DNA from: Salvator merianae
Taxonomy: Eukaryota; Chordata; Lepidosauria; Squamata; Teiidae
DNA: 64,000 nucleotides
Direction of reading: 5' to 3'
Assembly: GCA_003586115.2 (NCBI GenBank)
Contig: QVOM02000112.1
Coordinates: 49,324,143-49,388,142 of the forward strand
The notes beneath the pieces were generated by a model. It was not told the origin of the DNA. It did no database searches and worked only from the letters and a program-made list of their open reading frames with translations. The position numbers were made by a program, and so were the translations under genes. The first letter of the stretch is position 1, and each line of letters starts with the position of its first letter. Shown here piece after piece: positions 25,766 through 36,968 of the stretch.

Positions 25766-25924
25766 CATAAATGCAAGTAAAATATGCTAAATTGTGATAT
25801 TTTGTAAGGATACAAAACTAAACATTTCCAGTGTAAATTAGCCCAATTTACACTGTGAAACTTTTCATCATTGTTGATGGCTTCTTCAGAATAAGGCTTG
25901 AAGAAAATTTTGACATCAAAGAAA

Positions 25925-26117
25925 GGATGAGCTTCTTAAGCTGCCATTCTCTTCTGTGGCTTGCTGCTTTGGGGCAGTGGGCATTTCTGCAAACTCTTAG
26001 GGCCTTTCTGCACTTGCTGANGGATGAGCTTCTTAAGCTGCCATTCTCTTCTGTGGCTTGCTGCTTTGGGGCAGTGGGCATTTCTGCAAACTCTTAGGGC
26101 CTTTCTGCACTTGCTGA
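25925..26117. other. 96-bp exact duplication around a single N (probable assembly join)
   Basis: Bases 25925-26020 are repeated identically at 26022-26117, separated by one N at 26021, the only ambiguous base I see in the window. Two overlapping contig ends joined with an N instead of being merged would give exactly this. The true sequence probably holds one copy. Confidence 0.85.
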
Positions 26118-26598
26118 TATTCCACACTAGCAAGTGTACTGCCTCCCTTCTGTACATTAGTGCAGATTACGAAAGGCCCCACCCACCTCTGGCACGCTCT
26201 GTCTGCGCAGGACAGAATGTAATCTGGATCAGGAGGATCCTGATCTGGATTACTGGTAGTCCTCAATATTGGGGACTGCTGGTATACCAGCTCAGCCTAG
26301 TCTAATGTACCAGCTTAGCTCAGTTTTCCAGACCACCAGGGGACCCATTTTGGCTGTGCACCAAAGTGTTGCTGAAATGCATCCCCCAGGGGCTTTGAGG
26401 CTATGAACTTTTGTTCCAAGTTGTCAGAGCCCTCAGAGGCTGGTCCCGAAGCTTGTGTGAACTTTGGGGCTGGTGTGAGGGCTGGTTTGGATCAGTATGG
26501 TGCAGCGCTGTTCCATACCATGCTGTGATCTGGTCTAGCAGGCCTTGATGGTCCAGACCCACTGAGCCACATCATGGCTAGGTAGTGCAGAAAGACCC
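26097..26598. mobile_element. Harbinger-like MITE with TTA target duplication
   Basis: It begins GGGCCTTTCTGCAC and ends GTGCAGAAAGACCC (inverted, one mismatch). TTA lies on both sides (26094-26096 and 26599-26601). A 3-bp TTA duplication with G-rich termini points to PIF/Harbinger. The 502-bp interior is GC-richer than its surroundings and has no transposase. A partial relative lies at 19988. The left end falls within the duplicated segment around the N at 26021. Confidence 0.7.
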
Positions 26599-27169
26599 TT
26601 AGGTTGCTTCAGAAACAAAGATTTGGGCTTTTTTTTTTTAAAAAAAAAAAAGGAAGAAATTGTATAATTTTTGAGTTAATCCATGCTTTATAAGAGCTTA
26701 CCATCTTGGTTGTAATAGCTTCTGTTCAGTTTTTTATGAGCTTCTGCCGGAATAGAAAGTAATTGTTTTTTACAGGAGTAACTCAGTTCCAATATTTATA
26801 CTATATGTTTAGTTCAGTAAATTAGGTGTGTTTTTGGTAATTCAAGAGGCTGGAGTTTACCATTTTTAACTCTAGCAAGCATGTTTCAAATGTGTTTTAT
26901 TCAGATTCTTGCAGAACAAACAGGAGATGTTGGAAAAGTAATATAAATGTTAGGAAAAAAATGATTTAGATATAAAAATGTGCTTTTCCTGAAGTGCCTC
27001 TCTTTCCAAACTAGTTCAAGATGTCGGTGCATATGAGAGTTGACTTATATAATTGCTATTAGTATGCTTTATTAAATTGCTTTCACAGAAGTTGGATGCG
27101 TATTTTAGCTAAACCAGGATATGTACTAACTATAACAATGCTGGTACACATAGACTGAGAGTAGTTGAT

Positions 27170-27990
27170 CTTGAAGAACCTGCTTCCAGACCAGAGTAGA
27201 GCAAATTCTACATCGAGTCTATAGCTAGACTTGCCAGAGCTCAGAGGTAGCTACAGTACTAGCTGGAAAACCGTAGAATGGTAGTCTAGAAAGACTTAAG
27301 CATTTTTGTTGAGAGTACTCTTGAGGGACCAGCTTTGGATTTCTTGGTCTCCATTGACTGCCATGGACTGTCTCAGTTGTCAGCAGTCCCAACACATGGG
27401 ACAGGATACATCCTTGACTTGGTCTTTGCTTCAGATTGAGATGGGGTGGCCTGGATAGAGAATGGAATTAATGTTACTTTGCTGTTAACTACCTTCTACT
27501 GAACTTTTGGTGTTACAGTAGCATCCCTCCCTCAAGATTTATTAAGATAATCCGTCATGACGGATTTGTTGCATCTTTGAATACCTTTATGGAAATTCCC
27601 CAGATTGGAACTGGTGATCCTTTCAAGACCTTGTGGACTTGTTCTCTAATAGTGACACTACAGATCATTGACAAGATTGCTTCTGAGTATATTATCTGAT
27701 ACTGTCACTTCTGAGCTGCTCCTTCATTTCTTGAGGAGCTGTGGATGATGAAACAGTCCAGGAGACAGCTGGAGTGTAAATGACGATACTACTTGCCATG
27801 AAAATGACCAGAGGTGAATACAAGTACTTAATCATGTCTACAGCTTGGCTGTGAAGGCTGCAAAAAAATCTCATTTTGTAGCCTCTGCTACATCCTCATA
27901 TAACTATCCAGCAATCCTTTTTACTGTCATGGACTTCTGTTATGTTCCCTAGGAAATCCAGTATTGTAGTCCATGAAAGCCTTATACAGT
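27170..27990 (+). mobile_element. Possible L2 5' region (endonuclease domain remnant)
   Basis: Around 27390-27440 the + strand reads P-T-H-G-T-G-Y-I-L-D-L-V-F-A-S-D, which resembles the endonuclease-domain 'GHTLDLVF' motif of L2/CR1 elements. The rest is too decayed to frame, so limits and family are approximate. Confidence 0.4.
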
Positions 27991-29215
27991 AAGTTTGCTA
28001 AGCAGTTTGGAGATAAAACTCTTCATTCTGATCTGCATACTCCTTTTTGTGCAATTTCTACCATTGGCTCAATTCTATAGGATTGTGTTCAGTTTTTGAG
28101 GATGCGTGAAGTGGGCAAGACAAAATCCAGAATTATCAAAAGATAATGAGAAGTTGCGTACATAGTGCACAAAAACATAGCCAGTAAAATATCCAGGCCA
28201 GGTTTCTTCGGAAGAGAAAAATACGATAAAGAATCAAGAAGAGAAAATGATAGCAGAAGACGTTCTTTTTTAGGTGCCTAGATATCTTGGTATTTAGCAT
28301 TTTAATTCTTGTAATAATTAGAGTGTATTAAAACAGGAGAAACACTGTACTTTCTGAATCCTTTTATTCATTTATTGGTTTATATAGGCTCTGGACTTTA
28401 TAGACTGTTGAGCTTTAACTGTGTATTTTAGTTAACTGCTGTCACGTTGGCTTTCGATTATTATGCACTGTTCTGCATGCAGTTAGCAGGAAAGATAATC
28501 TGACATGGATATAGTTGAGCATATACTTAAAGCTGCTTCTTTGTGCCCAAAACAGTGAAATGTCACAAAACTCTAATAGACATTTTTTCTAAAACGTATT
28601 ATTCCTTAAATGTTACAAAACTATATGCCAATTAGGAACGTACATTTTCTTGCTTAGGCTGCAATCATGGCTGCGCTTATGTACACATAATACCTGTTGA
28701 TTCGCGGGGGGGGGGTGAGCATATGCAATTGTGCAGCTGTATAGCTTCAGGATCACATTTTAGAGCATTAATAATAGTACCGTCTGTTAGGTTAAATAAA
28801 TATATATATTACATTATATATTTTTCATTCCGTGTTAATTACATGTTGAGTGCTTAAATAAGGTGGTATTTTAGCTCATTTGCATTGTATATATTTTTAC
28901 ATTATCATTTCTTTTTCCTCATCAAGTGATGCTACTGTGATTTTTGCAGAAGTTTAGATTTTTCTATTGGAGAAGTTTCTACAAGATTGAGAACTGAGAG
29001 ACAAGGCAAGCTACTTCTGCAGTGAGACTGCCTGTCAAATACTTTCTCTGTGTCATTGTTTCTCAACTCATTCCTCAGTGTCCCTTCATAGCTCAGATAA
29101 GCGGTACTGGATTGAGTGGGAATGAAACAGAGGTAGCCAAAATTACTGTCATAACATAACTATGGGACTTCTTAATTGATTTTCTGTTTGTTCGAATGAA
29201 GGTACTCTAACACTT

Positions 29216-29335
29216 AGGGTGGCCCTCTGAATGTTGATGAACTGTATCTCCTAATGTTCCTTCTCATTGGTCTTGCTAGTTGGAGCTGACGGAATTTGTC
29301 ATTCACCAACTTATTGGAAAGCCACATATTAGCAA
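29216..29335. repeat. Short MITE-like repeat
   Basis: GGTGGCCCTCTGAATGTTG, then 'GAACTGTATCTCCTAATG' and 'TCTTGCTAGTTGGAGCTGA'. This matches in outline the abundant squamate palindromic MITE whose consensus I remember as 'GGCCCTCCAGATGTT...ACTACAACTCCCAT'. A second degraded copy may lie near 57565-57640. Confidence 0.4.
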
Positions 29336-29409
29336 TTATTACTGTAGTTCCAAGTATTATGGCCTTGTATATTGGGAAATGTGGGTACATTTCCCCTCAG
29401 CTGGCTTGG

Positions 29410-30275
29410 CTTGTTCTAAATATAATTACACAGGTCTACAAAAAAAGTATTTTTTTCAGGTGCCAAGGTTTTTTGAATGGATTTAGGGTATTTTGAGGGT
29501 ACTGAATTAAAAAATCCCATTACTTTTGCTGAATTGGTTCTAGTTTTTGAGATAACGGACATCCGTGAAAATAATACATTTCCCCCAATGCGACATGTGT
29601 GTGATAACAAATGCAATAGCTTTTGGTCTGTCTTTTGACTCTTTAACAGTGTCTTAGGCAATGAAATATCCCATATAATTATTTTGTATTGCAATTTGTA
29701 GGCCTACAATGCTGGCGGGTCTGAATGCTTTTCAAACGTGTTGCGTTAATTAATTAATTAACTATTAAATATCTCAGAAACTAGAGCCAATCTGGCAAAA
29801 ACGAAGTCATATTCTTAATCAGTACCATAAACTTAATATAAAACCGTTCAGACATCGTTGGCACCAAAATCACTGTATTTCAGTGTTATAGTTGGAAAAT
29901 CTGTCCCTGATATATGCTTGATTGGAGCTGTCAGCTTTTATTTTTTTCAAAGTACATTTTACAACAGTTGTCAGTTTACAACAATCTCTTATATTTTTCC
30001 TGTATTCCAAATGAATGCATTTGTTTTTATTCCTTACTGTGAATATGAACTTCCAAAGCTCTGCTTTTCTACACTGTCTGTCCACATTGTCTGTTCTTCC
30101 CCTGTGATAATTGAAATATCCCTTTACTTTCCCAGGGACAAACAGGGTGGTGGTAGAAAGTCTTGCTTTGTAAAGGGCCTGTAAAGTAAATCTCCTCAGC
30201 TTCAGGTCTTCCTTTTTTAAGAAGTGGACTGTGCAGTGTTGTGGTCCAAGTCTTCCTTTATTATGGCTGCTCATC
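29410..30275 (-). other. Unidentified block with minus-strand open frames
   Basis: Two minus-strand frames stand out: 134 codons at 29870-30274 and 92 codons at 29416-29694 in another frame. The first is rich in Lys/Arg and has K-L-R-R-F-T-L-Q-A-L-Y-K-A-R-L, then V-P-G-K-V-K-G-Y-F-N-Y-H-R-G-R-T-D-N-V-D-R. I do not recognise the family. The block has slightly different base use from its flanks, with several CpG, and may be a fragment of an unclassified transposable element or a retroposed gene. No termini or target duplication were found. Confidence 0.35.
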
Positions 30276-31249
30276 TTTGAAGCAGTGCAGCAGGAGTTTT
30301 TATTGTAGATTATATATCTGATAAATGAGTTACAGTTGTACCTTCTTTTGTGTAGTTTCTTAATATATGATTTGGGTTATACATAGTTAAAAAATCATGG
30401 CATTGTTCCTTATATATGTTTTTAAAGTTTTCCTTATATGTGGCTTGGTACCAAAACAGTATGATCAGTGGACAACCTTAAGGCATCCTCGGAGTTATAT
30501 TTTTCCTCTAGGAGTCATTTCCACTTTTTTTTTTTTACCATGAGGAAGGCCTTTTGTGAGTTGGAGAAAGAGAGCATATTTTGCATATAGGCTTGTGTGA
30601 TTGGTGAATTAGATTGCTTCTGAGTTGTGTATCAAAGATAAGAGTCTTTTCTTCTGCTATTTTAATGTGTGGCATTTCATTCTGTGAGAGTTCCTTGCTG
30701 GGGTGGCTGTGAAGTATTGCAGGTCAAATCCATGCCAGTTCAGAGGTGTTCAGTGAGCTGACTCTGATATGGGACTTTTCATCCAGGTTACTTTCCTCCG
30801 TTGACATGCACAGATAAGTCAATATAATTGAAGAGTGCTCAGGTTTACACAACCTTAGGCAACATAAGGTAATGAAGTTCATAAACTTGATTCTTCTGAA
30901 TGCCAGGTTTACATAAAATCATTTGATCCTTATGTGCCATTTCATTATAGAAGATGTGCTGCAGAAATAGAATTAAAGAATGACATCTGTATATGTCTGT
31001 GCTATATCAGCATTGCAAGTTCTAAAATCAAGAATTATAACTGTCAGGTATTTCTAAAGCTGTAACACTTTTGGAGACCTTAAAACCATAGTAAATTTAT
31101 AATATACTTATGCTTTTGTGTGTATGTAGGGTATTTTGGGAAAAACTTAAAATAGTATTATCAAAGATAATATACATCTGACTAACTAGTATTAATAATA
31201 TTAATTAATAATTATTAATACTTCTGAGTACTATGGATAGCTTGAAAGA

Positions 31250-31600
31250 CTGATCAGTGAATTCTAGACCAAATAAAACCTAAATATTCATTAGAAGCAC
31301 AAAGGTAAGACTTAAAACTAATATATTTTGGGCACATAATATGGACATCAAACTCTCTGGAAAACACAGTGATGCTAGGGAAAGTAGAAGGGGAAAAAAA
31401 GAAGAGGAGGAGGAGGAAGCCATCTGGCTAGTAGATGGAAAGACTCAATTATGGCAGCAATGAAAATCTCTTTGGCAGACCTAAGAAAGATTGTAGAAGA
31501 CCAGCCTATCAGAAGTAAGTCAATCCATATGGCTACCAAGAATGGGTTACTACTAGATGGCATCATGCAAGCAAGCGTTAATAATATAAAATGTATAGTT
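31250..31600 (+). mobile_element. RTE-BovB LINE fragment (+)
   Basis: The + strand encodes W-A-H-N-M-D-I-K-L, then G-K-K-R-R-G-G-G, W-K-D-S-I-M-A-A-M-K-I-S-L-A-D-L-R-K and V-E-D-Q. This is the BovB ORF C-terminal block. The copy at 12000-12460 on the other strand has the same motif in similar condition, so two independent insertions of one family are present. Confidence 0.65.
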
Positions 31601-32609
31601 AGCAAGTATTTTAACAGTCCTATTTTTCTCACTTGTCACAGTTTTGGGGTTGTTATGCTGTGTTCTGTAGTTTTGCTTTGAACTTAAGCTTTTGGATATG
31701 CCTATGTTTTACTCATCAGTTACATTTGATTCTTCGAGCAGTCATATCCTCTGAAAATGGATATCATAACAATATCAGAAAACTTAGGTTCAAAGCAGAA
31801 CTATGGAACATGGCATAACAACCCCAGAATTGTGACAACTGAGATGAAAACTGGCCGTCTGTTCTTCCAGTCTTATTTTTGTTTACTCATGAATTCCCAA
31901 TTTTGTTAGGGTTGCCTACTTTCATTAGTTGCAAATAGGGCTGCAATTACAGAAGTACATGTTTCTAGTTTTTAAACTGATAAAAGTAATCTGTGTTGAA
32001 AATCTAACATGTTTCAGAACACATGGACATAGGGTGAAAAATATAAGAATAAGAGGAGTGTAGATTCCAGCGACATTGGTCACTTATGCAGTGTACTTTC
32101 TTGTTTTTCAGCTGAGTTTTTTTCTTTTTTGGGGGGTGATGCAAGGACGATGAATGGGAGGATGTGTAATGAAATGGTACTTTATCAAGAATGATGCAAA
32201 ATGACATGTAGTAATGTAAAGTATAGTGGGGCTTTCCTTTACTAGGTTAGCAAGTGTGTGGACCTTTAGATGTTGCTAAATGGAGCTCAAAAAGACAATC
32301 ACCTTCTATTACCAATGGTGGTCAAAAATGTAGGCTCTGGCTGTCAGGGAGGAGATAAAAAACTTGCTTTCAGTAAAACAGTTAAGTTTGACTAAACTGA
32401 GCTGACAAACTCCACTTTGGGGGTGAGGAGTTGGCCAGACTGGCTGTCTGCCCCAAGTCAGTATGCTGATGTTTTCTTGACTCACATGTGCCCCTACTTG
32501 AATGGAGTCCTATTAAATAGAAATCCATAGAACTGAGTGGTTGATTTATCAATTAGGTGTCTATATTAGCTTGTTTATTTATTTATTTGTAATCCTAGCT
32601 CACGCTGTG

Positions 32610-32815
32610 TCCAACACTGAAAGGTAAAGGAAAGCCATTTCTTCAACTAAAGGCTAGAGTATAGAGGCATGTCTTTCCTAGATGTCAAAATATATAAAGT
32701 GAAGGTACTTGCCACACCTCAGATGGGACGCTATCCATAATCTGACAAACCCTCTCTTACATGCCCTAGAGTAGTGGTACAGCCAAGAGGGTCTCCTTGG
32801 CAGATCTTAAGACTT
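32610..32815. repeat. Fragment of the same dispersed repeat as 6240-6665
   Basis: It shares 'GGCATGTCTTTCC'-type sequence and a 'GGTACAGCCAAGAGGGTCTCC...GGCAGATCTTAAG' block with 6240-6665. Short and diverged. Confidence 0.4.
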
Positions 32816-33189
32816 ATCGTAATCCTTTCAGGAGAATAGTAGAAAGGGTATTGGATCACCCTGCTTTGTTTTGTTTTTTTAAAGACTATATTACTGGCAA
32901 GAAAATAGTTATCCGTTGTAATGGCACAAAGGGATGGCTTGGAAAAACTGCTAGAAACCAGCTTTTGTTTTATTCCACACACACACACCCCACTGGAATA
33001 TTGGACACAGCATCTAAAACACAAATGTTTTGTTCTGATTGTCGAACAAGTCCTTAGTTTAAGAACTGTTTTGTTATAAATTGCACACTCCTACAAAGTT
33101 GATTTCATATACCTGAAAGTTTGGCTAGAAATTAGAACAGATTTTATTAATGATCTGTGCTAAAAACTGATGTAATACAAATAGGATAA

Positions 33190-33960
33190 GGATATGCTGA
33201 ACTAATTTGGCACAAACATTGTTCATAATAAACCAGAGAGGTTCATGGGATTTGCTCTTGAACCAACCACCTCTTAAAGTCTGGGACTTGATAGTGAACC
33301 AAATCAGAGGAATTTCACAAAAGCTTTATTTGGTTCAATCCCCCTTCTCTCTTCACATCTCTGGCCTTCTTTCTCCTCTCCTTGAATTTCTGTTCTCTTC
33401 CCATTGCAACCCTGACTTCCTTAACTTCTCCCCTGTGGTCATGCCGCACTTTCAATTCAGTCCATGGCAACATACTGCCACCACCTGTGAGGTTCTTGCA
33501 GTGGCTGGTCAGTATGCTTTCTCGACATGCTGAGTCTTAGGAAGGAGCATGAGTCCTGTCAGAAGGCCGTGCATGTTTCGATTTCCTGGAAGGCCTTGAA
33601 CACAATTATATTTAAGGCCTTCCATGAAATGAACACGTGTATGTCCATATGATTAATCTTTGGGGAAGAGTCCAGATGACCTAGTAGGCCAAGAAAGCAT
33701 TCCAGCTGGCTTTTGCAAGAATTGTGCAGCTGGTGGCAGCAGCTCAGCATGGCACAATAGGAAGTTTGGACATGGGCATGAAGGGAGAAGGTAAGAAGGA
33801 TGAGGATGTGATGGGGGACGGTTTTGCGCATAAAAGGAGAATGAGAGAGACCAGGTATTCAGTAGAAGGAGGGTGGTGGCATGAGAGAGGTTTCATGAAC
33901 AGGTTCACTGAACTGGTAGCGGGACCATACAGCTAGTTGGCCAGTTTGTACTTGAGGGCA
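33190..33960. repeat. Unidentified dispersed repeat, copy 1
   Basis: The segment contains 'TTTCCTGGAAGGCCTTGAAC', 'GACCTAGTAGGCCAAGAAAG' and 'GAGAAGGTAAGAAGGATGAG'. Similar phrases in the same order occur at 45020-45690 ('CTTCCTGGAAGGCCTCAAAT', 'GTCTAGTAGACCAAGGCAAAG'). The edges have GGTTTGGTTC-like purine/pyrimidine stretches. It may be a hAT non-autonomous element, but no clean ends were found. Confidence 0.4.
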
Positions 33961-34280
33961 AGCTGTTTGCCCCATGGCTGGGTCAGGTTCTTTACAACGA
34001 AACTAGGCAGTATATGTTCATGAATTTCCCTAAAATAGGATGAACAACTTTTATCAAGAGCAGATGTTTAAGAAACAATGAAATTACAGACTTGCTGCTG
34101 CTGTTGCTGCCGCTGCTGTGCTGTTTTTTTTAAAAAAGAAACCAGGTGTTATTTCCCAGTGTTTCCGTTATTGAACCCCCTCTTTTTTTATTGGTCCTTA
34201 ATTTTTGTTTAAGGTGTACTTTATTTGCAGTTGAATAGTCATGTCTTGTGTATGCTTTTCATGAGTACAATCTGCTAGGA

Positions 34281-34487
34281 CAGTGATCTCCAACCTTTTT
34301 TCACTCGTGTACCCCTTGACAGCCCATTTCCATAAATTGTACCCTTCATAATAGTTGCTGTTATTTCAAATTTATATGTTGTGAACGTAAGTGCCTTTTT
34401 CCGCCACTATTCAATTTTTTTTTCAGGTACCCCTAAATGTCTGGTTCATACCCTGGGGGTCAGCGTATCCCAGGCTGGTAATCACTG
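34281..34487. mobile_element. hAT-type MITE, copy 1
   Basis: It begins CAGTGATCTCCAACCTTTTTT and ends CAGGCTGGTAATCACTG, which are imperfect inverted termini of the CAGTG...CACTG type. The interior shares 'CCATTTCCATAAATTGTACC' and 'CTGGTTCATACCCTGGGGG' (shortened) with copy 2 at 49220-49461. The 8-bp flanks match only partly, so this copy is older than copy 2. Confidence 0.65.
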
Positions 34488-34679
34488 AGTTAGAAAGTAC
34501 TGAGTAGCTTACTTATTCTGTTGGCCTCCTGTGCTTTACTGCAGGAAAAGTAATAAATAATGGATGCTATTTTCATAGTGCTTCCTCATGCCAAGTCTTT
34601 TGCTTGAGAAAGACTGTCTGGGGCATGAATTTTTCCTGTTGTGTGATAGTGTACCATATACCTGCATAGGGTTGGGATT

Positions 34680-34795
34680 TTTTTTACATTTTTATTTCTT
34701 CATTGTTGTTATTTTTAATGTCTTCTTAACTTTTTGTAAATTTCCCTGAGAATGCATTGTAGGTTGGGATATAAATTATCTAAATAAATAAATGC
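34680..34795 (+). repeat. Possible L2 3' end
   Basis: A T-rich run is followed by 'AATTTCCCTGAGAATGC...GGTTGGGATATAAATTATC' and (TAAA)n. This is the general form of an L2-type 3' terminus, with no coding part attached. Confidence 0.4.
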
Positions 34796-35439
34796 TGCTG
34801 AAGCAGTGCTCATTCATTTCACCTTACATTTTCCTCTGCTACAACTGAGCAAAAGATGTTAGTTTATAGAAGCTTAAGGCAGCAGCTTCCCAAAGTAAGC
34901 TTGTATATTATACTCTACCAAGAATTGGTATCTCACTTCATGCAGGTAGTTCTCTCTGCAGCAGAACTTTGCGTGAGTCATGGTACATTATCCCTTGTTA
35001 CATAAGCGATATTTGTTGTGTGGAAACTTCTTGTAAAGTGAAAACTCTTGCCATGAGTTCCCACTGCTATTCCTTACGTGGCAGCTGCTAAATTCTGCAT
35101 GTATACTTGAAAAACAGGTAGTGATTTGTATATCTAGATGGAATTTCATAGTGATAGCTTGTATAATGAAGGTTTACTGTACAGAATAAAAAACAAAGCA
35201 AGCAAAACAATTTAAATGCATTTCTGGAGGGTTTTCTTTAGCTGTTCATCACTTGTTCCAAACCTGTCACTTTAAAATCTTAGTTGAATGAGTTCAGTGT
35301 CTTCCCACTGAAGAATTTAGGACATACAGATCCTTGAACCTGAGCTTCTTTTCTTGGGAAGGGAGTCTGAAGAACTGAAGCAAATAGTGGCATCAAGAAA
35401 AACTGGTAGGCCGTATTGAGAAATGAAATATTGCCAAGG

Positions 35440-36010
35440 CAAAATGGCATCAACGCAGGAGTTATTAAAGAACACAAAACTGGTATTGTGGAGCTCCTGA
35501 CAAAATATACAGTTTCTGTGCTCAGCTTTTGTAGCTAAGGATTGGAAGGCAGACAATATGGCTCCAATTTTAAAGAGTTCACCTGTCAGCTTAACACTTG
35601 TATCAGGAAATTTATAAACTAGAGCAGATTCAGAGAAGGACTACCAGAATGATAAGGTGTTGGAAAAGAAATCCTGTGAGGAACATTTGAAGGAGCTAGA
35701 TATGTTTAACTGAAAAAGAGGATTGAGATAGGAGATATTAAGGACTGTCACATACAGGAGAGGGTAGATTTGTTCTTTTTTATTCTTGAGGGCAAAACTA
35801 TGGCTGATGGGCTGAAATTAAGAGTAAAGAGATCTAAATATTAGGAAAAATTTGCTTGCTATAAGACATCCTAAGAAGTGGAACCTACTATCTCACTGTT
35901 GTTGGTTCCCCTTATTGGAGGTTTTGAAAAGAAGGCTAGGTGGTTCTCTGTTGGGGATGGCAAACAGAATGGCAAAATAACAAGATTTGGGGTAATACAT
36001 GCTGTGAAAA
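35440..36010 (+). mobile_element. CR1/L3-like LINE 3' ORF fragment
   Basis: The + strand has the CR1-type C-terminal series in broken frames: K-S-C-E-E-H-L-K-E-L-D-M-F-N at ~35670-35710, then R-A-K-L-W-L-M near 35795, L-N-I-R-K-N-L-L near 35835 and K-W-N-L-L...L-E-V-L-K-R-R-L-G-G at ~35875-35945. Stops within the blocks show a pseudogenised copy. Confidence 0.6.
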
Positions 36011-36459
36011 GGCATGGGGGGCAAGGAAAAAAAAAGCAAAATTTCTATACTAAGAGTGGAAAGACAGACAATGAGCTTAATAGTTTAGAGGCTATGTACA
36101 TACAGAAGCTTCGGCCATTATCAGCAACAAGAGGAAAAATCAGAAGTTCTAAAATACACAGGTATTTTACAGCGTACTTTTCTGTCTCCCCTCCCCACCG
36201 TGCCTTGTTAGGGTTTTAGCTGGGGTAAGCGTATATAAAGTACTTTCAAATCATGACTGCACTGGTAATGATGTATACATCTAGAAATTTGCTATGAATG
36301 AATTGAAGTTTGGTTTTACTTTTGGTAACAAACTGATGTTTGTCATCATTACTCATGAAAAGAAAATAGGTCCCTGCATTGAGCAGGGGGTAATATTAGA
36401 TGTTTGTTGAAGTACCTTCCAATGCAAGTATTTTATGATTCCAAAGTAGTGTAAAACTT

Positions 36460-36790
36460 TGCCAGATTTGTAGAAATGTAAGTCTTGGTCAAGGTTAACC
36501 AAGCTGGCTTCTGAAAAAGAAAGTCCTGTCTGAACAACATTTTTTAGGTTTTTTTTTTTAGTGTATAAGTTACAATGTGGATAAGGTCATGCATTTAGCA
36601 TTATCTGTTCAGGGTTTCAGAAAACATTTCATGTGGTCTCTCATCAGAGACTCTGCAGGAAGATTAGCAGTCATGAAATAAGAGGACAAGTATGACAGAC
36701 CAACTGGGATTAGAAAGCTGGGTGTTTTTCATAATTTACAGTTGCAGCAAATGGGGTTCTGCAAGGTTCTGTACTGTAACCAGTACTGGT
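36460..36790 (+). mobile_element. CR1/L3-like LINE RT fragment
   Basis: Around 36495-36545 the sequence 'AACCAAGCTGGCTTCTGAAAAA' (shortened) matches the N-Q-A-G-F-x-K-x-x-S-C-L-N-N block. Around 36745-36790 'GGGGTTCTGCAAGGTTCTGT' matches the G-V-L-Q-G-S-V-L-x-P-V-L block of CR1-type reverse transcriptase. The copy is badly decayed and truncated where the L1 sequence begins. Confidence 0.5.
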
Positions 36791-36968
36791 TTGTTTGTTT
36801 TTTATAAAAAAATATTTTATTATTTTTTTTTATAACAACATAAAGAAATACAACATATAGTGCTCCCCCCCTAAAAAAAAATACATTGAAAAAGAAAGAA
36901 ACAAACAATAACTACCCCACCACCATTCTACCAAACTACCTATGGCACATTGGTTGATGACTTTAGAT

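Noticed and set aside
25848..26305. Several 73-93 codon frames around the N
   Set aside because: They are produced by the duplicated 96-bp block and by the MITE end, and two of them read through the N.
34098..34122. (CTG)n/(GCTGCTGTT) trinucleotide stretch
   Set aside because: Short and interrupted; within the range of ordinary intronic low complexity.
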